Source: an uncultured Clostridia bacterium (GTDB taxonomy: Bacteria > Bacillota > Clostridia > Christensenellales > UBA1242). From it: a stretch of DNA of 11,435 bases. This document shows positions 6,492 through 11,435 of this stretch, piece after piece. The notes under the pieces were generated by a model, which saw only the letters and a list, made by a program, of their open reading frames with translations, was not told the DNA's origin and did no database searches. The position numbers were made by a program, and so were the translations under genes. Where the stretch lies: contig CALWKJ010000032.1 of the NCBI GenBank assembly GCA_944381225.1, forward strand, positions 1 through 11,435, in the 5' to 3' direction. Position 1 is the first letter of the stretch. Every line of letters begins with the position of its first letter.

Positions 6492-7148
6492 ATGAAAAAA
6501 ATAATTGTCGTTTGCATGATAATTTGTTCATTGCTTTTTTTAGGTTCCAATTTTGCGAGCAGTTTTGCATATGCAACAAACATACCTTCGCAAATAAAAA
6601 CAACTTTAACAACAAATATTTATGAACAAGCAAACATAAAAAGCAACATAATAAAACAACTTGAAACGGGCGTTGTTCTCAATGTTGACACTGAGTTTTT
6701 AAACGATACTTTTTATAAAATTTCAATTTACAACATTGTAGAAAATTCACAAGAAACAGATTTTGGATATGTGATGAAAGCCCATTGTTTAGACGCTTCT
6801 ATTAATTCTCCCCAAAAGCAGTTAGATTACAATGCTAAAATAAAAAATGACAATGCCTATGTTTTTGCGTATGACCAAATCACTAATTCATATAATAAAG
6901 TTAATATTTCGCTTAACAAAAACACAAAAATTAAAATTCTTGATGGCTATGACAAAAACAAAACATACACATATATTTCGTTTTACAACGAAGATGATGA
7001 TATAGTTTCATATTACGTAAAAACTACAGATATTTCAGTTGATGGAATAAATTATTCTGTAATTGTTGCAATTTCAACACTAATAACCTGTGCAGTAATA
7101 ATTTCTATAGTTTTTGGATTAAAAGGCAAAAAAAGAAAAAAAAGTTAA
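6492..7148 (+). CDS. secreted/membrane-anchored protein with SH3-like repeats
   Basis: I do not recognise a named family. The 218-residue protein has a signal peptide (1-28: MKK, hydrophobic core, then SSFAYAT). Two regions resemble bacterial SH3-type domains: 36-100 (TTNIYEQANIKSNIIKQLETGVV pattern shortened here to the N-x-Y...L-x-x-G form, ending FGYVMKAHCL) and about 118-180 (NAYVFAYDQ... to YYVKTTDI). A membrane span at 188-210 and a basic tail GKKRKKS follow, so the domains should face outside with the C-terminus inside. Such domains often bind cell-wall peptides, but no enzyme motif is present. The ATG at 6492 is chosen because the signal peptide starts there; the frame is open further upstream but that part crosses the promoter. 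It is transcribed alone and converges on the kinase gene. Confidence 0.75.
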   Translation: MKKIIVVCMIICSLLFLGSNFASSFAYATNIPSQIKTTLTTNIYEQANIKSNIIKQLETGVVLNVDTEFLNDTFYKISIYNIVENSQETDFGYVMKAHCLDASINSPQKQLDYNAKIKNDNAYVFAYDQITNSYNKVNISLNKNTKIKILDGYDKNKTYTYISFYNEDDDIVSYYVKTTDISVDGINYSVIVAISTLITCAVIISIVFGLKGKKRKKS

Positions 7149-7150
7149 TA

Positions 7151-7185
7151 AAAACGCAAAAAAATTAAGTTTTTTGCGCTTTTTT
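7151..7185. terminator. bidirectional terminator between convergent genes
   Basis: The stem CGCAAAAAA/TTTTTTGCG (7155-7163/7170-7178, 6-nt loop) is flanked by T-runs in both directions (T's to 7185 on plus; complement of 7151-7154 on minus). The TAA stop of the kinase gene (7165-7167) lies in the loop, so its last codons encode one arm of the stem. Confidence 0.82.
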
Positions 7186-7863
7186 ATTGTTTATTTTGCT
7201 TTTTACTTTTAAATAAATTTCTTTTGATATTTCCTCAATGCTTTTTGGGTTGAGATTTTTTGAACAATTTATTTTAATGTATTTATGCTTTTTACATAAA
7301 AGCAAATACGTTTTTTCGGCATTTTTTAAATACATTTCGTCTTGTTCATGTTGGTCTGGTTTCTCATTTCTTCTTTGCTTTAATATTTTTGCACATTTTA
7401 AAGGCATATACAAAAATATTGTAATATCAGGCTTTGGCAACTTTAAAAGTTTGTATTCTAAATTTTCTAAAAACTTGAATATTTTGCGTTTTTCTTTCTG
7501 TTCTTTTAATTTTGCCCCTTGATGCGCCAAATTAGAATCTATATATCTATCTACAACAACATTTATTCCGTCTTTTAATTTGGAAAGAATTTTTTCAATA
7601 TTATATTTTCTGTCTGCAGCAAAATACAAACTTGAAACATAAGGATTTACATTTGATGCTCCTTCTTTAAAATATCCTTTTCCATAATCTTCTTTCCCTA
7701 AGTATGGACCAGCGATTATTTTGCCTGTTGGACTATTATAATTTGGAAAACAAAATTTTTCTGTTTTGTATCCATTTTGATTTAAAGCCTTAACTAGCAA
7801 ATTGCTTTGAGTTTCCTTTCCCGAACAATCAGTGCCTTCTATTACAATAAGTTTACCCTTCAT
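7165..7863 (-). CDS. thymidylate kinase-like protein with atypical P-loop
   Basis: The 232-residue protein looks like the dTMP kinase family (dTMP + ATP to dTDP + ADP). Seen are the P-loop EGTDCSGKETQ (9-19), the FPNYNSPTGKII segment (39-50), a DRY motif (105-107) in VVVDRYIDSNLAHQG, and an Arg-rich LID region (about 163-176) followed by NAEKTYLLL. The P-loop has Glu17 where Ser/Thr normally binds Mg. I recall a clostridial branch of Tmk-like proteins with the same GKETQ, so it is probably a lineage feature rather than damage, but the exact substrate may differ; I therefore give no symbol. It has its own promoter and a good SD (GGAGA, 7 nt spacing), and starts 49 bp after arsR on the same strand. 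Confidence 0.85.
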   Translation of the reverse strand: MKGKLIVIEGTDCSGKETQSNLLVKALNQNGYKTEKFCFPNYNSPTGKIIAGPYLGKEDYGKGYFKEGASNVNPYVSSLYFAADRKYNIEKILSKLKDGINVVVDRYIDSNLAHQGAKLKEQKEKRKIFKFLENLEYKLLKLPKPDITIFLYMPLKCAKILKQRRNEKPDQHEQDEMYLKNAEKTYLLLCKKHKYIKINCSKNLNPKSIEEISKEIYLKVKSKINNKKAQKT

Positions 7864-7881
7864 GAAAATATCTCCATACGA

Positions 7882-7911
7882 ATAATATCATCATGCAATC
7901 TGTTTTGTCAA
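7882..7911 (-). promoter_or_regulatory. promoter of the Tmk-like gene
   Basis: On the minus strand a perfect TTGACA (7911-7906), an 18-bp spacer and TATTAT (7887-7882) sit directly after the arsR stop codon. The GGAGA ribosome-binding site (7875-7871) follows, so this gene has a normal short leader. Confidence 0.82.
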
Positions 7912-7912
7912 T

Positions 7913-8245
7913 TTAACTATTAGACACAGCTAAATACATTAAGTCATTCACTTTTTTTTCGTTTAATGAATATACTAAAATTTTACCATCTCTTTTATAA
8001 CTTACAATATTTTGATTTTTTAACAATTTTAATTGATGAGATATAGTTGTTTGGTTTATTCCCAAAATAAGCGATAAGTCATTTACACACATATCGCACA
8101 TTGCCAAACAAGACATAATTTTTAAGCGAGTTCCATCACTAAAATTTTGAAAATACAGTGCTGTTTTTTCTATATCTTCACTACTTGGCAAATACTCCAA
8201 TATTTTTTGTCTGCTCCTTGGTGACAAAATTAAATAATTATCCAT
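7913..8245 (-). CDS. ArsR/SmtB family metal-responsive transcriptional repressor
   Basis: The 110-residue protein is an ArsR-type winged helix: FSDGTRLKIMSCL (helix 2-3), LILGINQTTISHQLKLLKNQ (helix-turn-helix) and a wing IVSYKRDGKILVYSL. The helix-3 sensor region, ELCVCDL in ArsR/CadC, reads CLAMCDMCVNDLS here, with Cys at 46, 50 and 53: one Cys of the CxC is kept, the other is Asn, and CxxC is formed instead. A thiophilic metal or metalloid ligand, or a redox signal, is therefore likely but the specificity is open. The ATG at 8245 is chosen (GTGGGGG just upstream) over a TTG nine codons earlier that lacks an SD. The gene is divergent from the CxCxC peptide gene, its probable target. No terminator separates it from the kinase gene. 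Confidence 0.88.
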   Translation of the reverse strand: MDNYLILSPRSRQKILEYLPSSEDIEKTALYFQNFSDGTRLKIMSCLAMCDMCVNDLSLILGINQTTISHQLKLLKNQNIVSYKRDGKILVYSLNEKKVNDLMYLAVSNS

Positions 8246-8259
8246 ATGCGCCCCCACAA

Positions 8260-8290
8260 ATATGTAACACAATTAAAAAAGATTACATAT
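8260..8290. promoter_or_regulatory. candidate ArsR operator (inverted repeat)
   Basis: ATATGTAA (8260-8267) and TTACATAT (8283-8290) form a perfect 8-bp inverted repeat with half-site centres 23 bp apart. TTACAT recurs at 8319-8324, and AAAACT-GAT-AGTTTT (8293-8307) is a second small palindrome. They lie just upstream of arsR, where its own promoter must be, and about 90-120 bp before the promoter of the plus-strand peptide gene. Assignment to ArsR is inference. Confidence 0.4.
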
Positions 8291-8376
8291 ATAAAACTGA
8301 TAGTTTTAAAAGTCCTAATTACATAAAAATTATAACAAAAATCTATGTATTCATATTAACTTTATTTTTTGTATTT

Positions 8377-8405
8377 TTGACTAAAAACATCAAACATTAT
8401 ATATT
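8377..8405 (+). promoter_or_regulatory. promoter of the small CxCxC peptide gene
   Basis: TTGACT (8377-8382), a 17-bp spacer and TATATT (8400-8405) lie about 20 bp before the ATG. The leader is very short and begins near the AAGGAGGT ribosome-binding site (8413-8420). Confidence 0.65.
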
Positions 8406-8425
8406 TTTGTTGAAGGAGGTATAAC

Positions 8426-8605
8426 ATGAATTTTTCACAAGACATTCTACTTGTTTTACTTATATCAATCTTGGCATCGGCAACAGGTACAGATTTAGCA
8501 AACAATTCTACAATTTTATTAATTCTTTTGCTTGCTCTATATCCAAACAACTGTTATAATTCTCAAAATTCTTGTGGCTGTGCCTGTAATAACAGATTGT
8601 TTTAA
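8426..8605 (+). CDS. 59-residue membrane peptide with Cys-rich CxCxC tail
   Basis: This short gene has a near-perfect SD (AAGGAGGT, 5 nt spacing), a promoter upstream and a terminator downstream, so it is very likely real. The peptide has two hydrophobic stretches (7-20 and 29-39) separated by GTDLANNS, then a polar tail with Cys43, Cys50, Cys52 and Cys54 (NSCGCACNN). It resembles a membrane hairpin or single span carrying a metallothionein-like metal-binding tail. It is divergent from an ArsR repressor, which suggests a role in metal or metalloid binding, sensing or tolerance. I recognise no named family; short hydrophobic ORFs with Cys-rich tails exist in clostridia and may have other roles, for example sporulation. 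Confidence 0.82.
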   Translation: MNFSQDILLVLLISILASATGTDLANNSTILLILLLALYPNNCYNSQNSCGCACNNRLF

Positions 8606-8710
8606 TTAAAGAAAAAATTATGTTGAAATACCATTTTTAGCAAAAAAATACATTATTTAAAGTATTATTTTAAAATTTTATTACTATTTTGCAAAATTTT
8701 TAATATTTTT

Positions 8711-8758
8711 AAAAACAAGACAAATATTTACTTTTTTTAATATTTGTTTTGTTTTTTT
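8711..8758 (+). terminator. intrinsic terminator after the CxCxC peptide gene
   Basis: An 18-bp AT-rich stem (8711-8728/8739-8756, 10-nt loop) ends in a run of T. Its one non-Watson-Crick pair is G.U on the plus strand, so it fits plus-strand transcription. The 8606-8710 stretch before it is AT-rich with no feature I can name. Confidence 0.7.
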
Positions 8759-8795
8759 ATTGTTTTATTGCACAATATACATAAGGAGGAATATT

Positions 8796-9863
8796 ATGAA
8801 TATTAAAGTTGTTCAGTATGGTGTTGGCAAAATGAGCAAATACACTATGCGATACGTTATTGAAAAAGGTTGGGAAATTGTTGGGGCTTTTGATATTAAT
8901 CCAAATATTATTGGAAAAGATATTGCTGAAATTATGGAAACAAAAACACTGACTGGTGTAAAAGTTCAACCAAATACCGAATTTGAAAATTTTTTAAAAT
9001 CATACAAACCTAATGCAGTTATTGTAACAACAATGAGTTTGTTTAAAGATGTCTATCCATCTCTTGAGATTTGTGCAAAATGTGGAGTTAATGCAATTAC
9101 AACTTGCGAAGAGGCATTTTATCCTCAAAATAGCAATCCTGTTTTGTTTGACAAACTAGACTCACTATGCAAACAAACAAATTGCACAATTACAGGTAGT
9201 GGATATCAAGACGTATTTTGGGGCAATTTAATTGCAAGCATTGCCGGAGCAACGCACAACATCACAAAAATTGTTGGCTCAAGCAGTTATAATGTTGAAG
9301 ATTATGGAATTGCGTTGGCAAAAGCTCACGGAGCAGGTTTAACTGTTGAAGAATTTGACAAGCAGATAGCATCTGCTGATAAAATTAGCGAAGAAGAAAG
9401 AGAAAACATTATAAAATCTGGAGAATATATGCCAAGTTATATGTGGAATGTAAATGGTTGGCTCGCTGAAAAACTTGGATTTCATATTACACATCAAACT
9501 CAAAAATGCGTTCCACAAATAGCCAAAAATGACATAAACAGCACAACATTAAAAATGACTGTAAAAAAAGGTATGGCAACAGGAATGAGTGCAGTTGTTA
9601 CATCTCAAACAAAAGAGGGCATAATTATTGAAAGCCAGTGCATAGGCAAAGTATATGACAAAACCGAATTTGATACAAACCAATGGACAATAGAAGGGGA
9701 ACCAACTACAACAATAACCGTTAACAAACCTCAAACTGTTGAACTAACTTGTGCAACTATTGTTAATAGAATTCCTGACATTATTGAATCTCCGTCTGGA
9801 TTTTTAACAACTGACCACTTTAACTTACCAGTTTATTTAAAAAATAAAACAACAATAAATTAA
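8796..9863 (+). CDS. COG3804-type NAD(P)H-dependent dehydrogenase (DapB-like fold)
   Basis: The 355-residue protein has an N-terminal Rossmann domain (MNIKVVQYGVGKMS, with GxGxxS at 9-14, then WEIVGAFDIN) like dihydrodipicolinate reductases, but is longer than the 230-270 residues of DapB. Segments such as GVNAITTCEEAFYP (97-110), GSGYQDVFWGNL (134-145) and the C-terminal IVNRIPDIIESPSGFLTT (322-339) fit the family that contains 2,4-diaminopentanoate dehydrogenase of ornithine fermentation. Whether it deaminates 2,4-diaminopentanoate or another amine or amino acid cannot be decided; no ornithine-degradation neighbours (oraS/oraE, ortA/B) are present. The ATG at 8796 is chosen for its AAGGAGG SD. 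It is monocistronic, between two terminators. No clear promoter was found upstream. Confidence 0.8.
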   Translation: MNIKVVQYGVGKMSKYTMRYVIEKGWEIVGAFDINPNIIGKDIAEIMETKTLTGVKVQPNTEFENFLKSYKPNAVIVTTMSLFKDVYPSLEICAKCGVNAITTCEEAFYPQNSNPVLFDKLDSLCKQTNCTITGSGYQDVFWGNLIASIAGATHNITKIVGSSSYNVEDYGIALAKAHGAGLTVEEFDKQIASADKISEEERENIIKSGEYMPSYMWNVNGWLAEKLGFHITHQTQKCVPQIAKNDINSTTLKMTVKKGMATGMSAVVTSQTKEGIIIESQCIGKVYDKTEFDTNQWTIEGEPTTTITVNKPQTVELTCATIVNRIPDIIESPSGFLTTDHFNLPVYLKNKTTIN

Positions 9864-9877
9864 GTTATTATTTAATA

Positions 9878-9917
9878 ACTAAAAAAGCAAGCATATTTTA
9901 GTGCTTGCTTTTTTAGT
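9878..9917. terminator. strong bidirectional terminator
   Basis: A perfect 16-bp stem ACTAAAAAAGCAAGCA/TGCTTGCTTTTTTAGT (9878-9893/9902-9917, 8-nt loop) lies between two convergent genes. T-tracts lie inside both arms, so it can stop transcription from either side: the dehydrogenase gene (plus) and the cvpA-like gene (minus). Confidence 0.9.
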
Positions 9918-9943
9918 TTTAAATTAAAAGTAAAAATATAAAT

Positions 9944-10573
9944 TTAATTTAATATGTTATATCCAAAAGTTTTAACAATATAAACTGCTCCGTTGTTAAA
10001 AAAACTTAACAATGCAGAATTTTCAACTTGGTCTTTTAATATTAAATCAAAACCGTTAAATTCCATTAATGAAGTTATTACAAAGCTAATTATGCAAATT
10101 AAAATGACACCTTTTAAAAATCCAAAAAACAAACCACAAAATCTATCAAAAGTACCAACAATAAAAAAATCTTTTAAATGTATTGATATTTTTTTTGCCA
10201 ATAGCTTTAAAATGAATTTTAATACGATTGCCAAAACAATAAAAGAAATAATATTTATGATAAACATTGTTATTGTGTCATTTAATGAATTTGCATCAAT
10301 ATGCAAAAGATATTTTATAAATAAAAACAATTTGCTATCACTTTCAATAAATTGTTTAAGTATGGGTATTTCGCTTACAACAGAACCAACTTTTTTATTT
10401 ATATTAAAAATGTAATTTAATAATTCCACAAAATAGGGCAATAGCAGATACGTTAAATAAATAGAAAAAATAAAACACAAAATTGAAAACAAAGAGATTA
10501 ACATTCCCTTTTTATAGCCAATAGCAGAAAATAAGCACAAAAATATAATAAAAGATATATCTATTATCACCAT
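9944..10573 (-). CDS. CvpA family membrane protein
   Basis: The 209-residue protein has four membrane spans (about 3-21, 24-46, 100-125, 147-168). Typical CvpA signatures are IGYKKGMLISL (18-28) after the first span and FDRFCGLFFGFLKGV (142-156) at the last. The family is linked to colicin V production in E. coli and to envelope maintenance; its molecular function is not established. The ATG at 10573 has no SD, but GATAAT ends 6 nt upstream, as for the gene at 6492. A 12-bp inverted repeat overlaps this promoter. It lies between the parS cluster and a terminator, transcribed in the same direction as parB but separated by nearly 700 bp. Confidence 0.83.
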   Translation of the reverse strand: MVIIDISFIIFLCLFSAIGYKKGMLISLFSILCFIFSIYLTYLLLPYFVELLNYIFNINKKVGSVVSEIPILKQFIESDSKLFLFIKYLLHIDANSLNDTITMFIINIISFIVLAIVLKFILKLLAKKISIHLKDFFIVGTFDRFCGLFFGFLKGVILICIISFVITSLMEFNGFDLILKDQVENSALLSFFNNGAVYIVKTFGYNILN

Positions 10574-10579
10574 TTAATT

Positions 10580-10608
10580 ATTATCTTTGTTTTTATTTTT
10601 ATTCAATA
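10580..10608 (-). promoter_or_regulatory. candidate leaderless promoter of the cvpA-like gene
   Basis: On the minus strand GATAAT (10585-10580) stands exactly 6 nt before the ATG. A -35 is weak: TATTGA at 17 bp spacing (10608-10603) or TTGAAT at 15 bp. The GATAATAATTA(A/T)ATG context is the same as at 6480-6494. Confidence 0.45.
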
Positions 10609-10619
10609 AACAAAGATAA
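10581..10619. repeat. 12-bp perfect inverted repeat over the cvpA-like promoter
   Basis: TTATCTTTGTTT (10581-10592) and AAACAAAGATAA (10608-10619) are perfect complements with a 15-bp spacer. The left arm covers the GATAAT box, so it could be an operator; if transcribed it would be a weak hairpin. Confidence 0.6.
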
Positions 10620-10837
10620 ATTTTATTTTATTATAATTTCAAAATAATTATTTGAGTAAAACATAGTAAAAAATGGGCTTTAAAAAATCTTTGATATTAA
10701 ATGAAATTGAAACGTTTTATAAGTAATTATTCATTAAAAAATTTGCCTCTGTAAATAAAGATTTTATATTTATCAACATTTTATAAATATTTCATTTCTT
10801 TTTTTTCTCATTATCATAACTAAATTTTTAAGTGTTT

Positions 10838-10853
10838 TGTTTCACGTGAAACA
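10838..10853. other. parS: parS centromere site 1
   Basis: Perfect 16-bp palindrome TGTTTCACGTGAAACA, matching the ParB/Spo0J binding consensus. It is the leftmost of three in the 690-bp gene-free region (10574-11261) next to the parB end. Apart from the parS sites, the inverted repeat at 10581, the parB terminator and an AT-rich palindrome at 10961-10980, I see nothing else in that region. Confidence 0.97.
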
Positions 10854-11019
10854 TTTTTTATACAATTCATTGATTTTTGTTTTTTAATAATTTAAATTAA
10901 ATTATATCCCATGCTATATGACTTTTGTAAGTTAAAAACATTAATATACGATAAAAATAATTATAAAACCTTTTTTATAAATGTATTTAAGTGTTAAATT
11001 TTTTTATAAAAATATTGTT

Positions 11020-11035
11020 TGTTTCACGTGAAACA
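11020..11035. other. parS: parS centromere site 2
   Basis: Second perfect copy of TGTTTCACGTGAAACA, 182 bp from site 1 and 52 bp from site 3 (start to start), the latter about five helical turns. Confidence 0.97.
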
Positions 11036-11071
11036 TTTTATGTATTATAAAATTAAATACTTCAATAAAAA

Positions 11072-11087
11072 TGTTTCACGTGAAACA
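11072..11087. other. parS: parS centromere site 3
   Basis: Third perfect copy of TGTTTCACGTGAAACA, about 175 bp from the end of parB. All three sites retain CACGTG, which ParB needs to load and clamp. Confidence 0.97.
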
Positions 11088-11213
11088 TTTTTATGTTGTT
11101 AAAATCAAAATATTTAACGTTTAAATAATAAAAGTGTACAAAAATTAACAATTAAAGAACATTATATGCTGTAAAGTGGTTTTGCGTTCATAATTTATAT
11201 TAGTTTTTTTATA

Positions 11214-11243
11214 AAATTAAAAAACATGCCTTAGACATGTTTT
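11214..11243 (-). terminator. intrinsic terminator of parB
   Basis: The stem AAAACATG/CATGTTTT (11221-11228/11236-11243, 7-nt loop) lies about 18 bp past the parB stop. On the minus strand the last arm continues into TTTTTTAATTTT. Confidence 0.78.
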
Positions 11244-11261
11244 AAGAAATGTTATTATATA

Positions 11262-11435
11262 TTATACTCGCTTTTTATTGAAATCGCTTAAGTCTTTTAA
11301 TGTTAACGTTTTTGTTTTTAATAATTGCAACAGTTCTGCAATTCTATCTAAATCATCCCTAGAATAATAATCTATATATATTCTTCCTTTTCTATCACTT
11401 CCAATTGCAGAAACTTTTGTTGCAAATACTCTTTG
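11262..11435 (-). CDS. parB: ParB/Spo0J chromosome-partitioning protein, C-terminal end (partial)
   Basis: Only the last 57 codons are inside the window; the gene enters from the right edge and ends with TAA at 11262-11264. The visible part (…KGRIYIDYYSRDDLDRIAELL, shortened here to its core GRIYIDYYSRDDLDRI) is the C-terminal ParB dimerisation/DNA-binding region, whose K-G-x-I-x-I-x-Y-Y-S-x-x-D-L-x-R-I pattern is characteristic of Spo0J. An additional 20 or so Lys-rich residues follow (LKTKTLTLKDLSDFNKKRV). The CTPase/clamp and helix-turn-helix domains and the expected partner parA/soj lie outside. Three parS sites directly downstream support the call. Confidence 0.9.
   Translation of the reverse strand, partial: QRVFATKVSAIGSDRKGRIYIDYYSRDDLDRIAELLQLLKTKTLTLKDLSDFNKKRV

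Noticed and set aside
8246..8272. TTG start for the ArsR gene nine codons upstream
   Set aside because: No SD, and it lies inside the candidate operator; the ATG at 8245 gives a normal ArsR N-terminus.
8760..8795. Upstream start for the dehydrogenase
   Set aside because: It overlaps the terminator region and lacks an SD, while ATG 8796 has AAGGAGG and begins directly at the Rossmann strand.
10574..11261. oriC in the gene-free parS region
   Set aside because: Only one near-match to a DnaA box (TTATCAACA at 10770-10778) was seen and no cluster; AT-richness alone is not evidence.

Overview
The window is AT-rich bacterial chromosome from a low-GC Gram-positive-like organism (Bacillota, probably an uncultured clostridial or tenericute-like lineage). 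The evidence is classical SD sites (AAGGAGG), strong intrinsic terminators, a TlyA-type rRNA methylase, an RF2 gene with a programmed frameshift, and a ParB gene end beside three perfect Bacillota-type parS palindromes. The parS/ParB end suggests a position fairly near the replication origin. Eleven stop codons are visible: nine TAA, two TAG, no TGA. Because prfB is kept and regulated at an in-frame UGA, UGA should still be a stop codon here.

Layout, left to right. Positions 1-2875 (minus) hold an ABC exporter pair: the N-terminal part of a multi-pass permease running off the left edge, preceded by a 775-residue protein that fuses a YwaF/TMEM164-like membrane region to an ABC ATPase. Next is tlyA (minus). 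Positions 3712-3919 form an unusual gene-free stretch of nested inverted repeats that folds into a cloverleaf-like structure abutting the 3' end of a tRNA-Ala(UGC) gene, which has its own consensus promoter. The next minus-strand operon is prfB-tsaD: full-length RF2 read through a +1 frameshift, then TsaD 9 bp downstream. A divergent plus-strand gene encodes a signal-peptide protein with SH3-like repeats and a C-terminal membrane anchor. It converges on a Tmk-like kinase (minus) whose P-loop has Glu in place of Ser/Thr. An ArsR-family repressor (minus) is divergent from a 59-residue membrane peptide with a CxCxC tail (plus). A COG3804/DapB-like dehydrogenase (plus) and a CvpA-family membrane protein (minus) converge on a strong terminator. 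A 690-bp gene-free region then carries three parS sites and ends in the C-terminus of ParB (minus).

Most genes are housekeeping: translation (tRNA-Ala, RF2, t6A synthesis by TsaD, rRNA methylation by TlyA), nucleotide metabolism and chromosome segregation. The most interesting items are the ArsR/CxCxC-peptide pair, the cloverleaf element behind tRNA-Ala, the membrane-ABC fusion with an internal ribosome-binding site, and three genes whose promoter -10 box lies exactly 6 nt before the start codon, which predicts leaderless mRNAs. All assignments come from reading motifs by eye; no database search was run.
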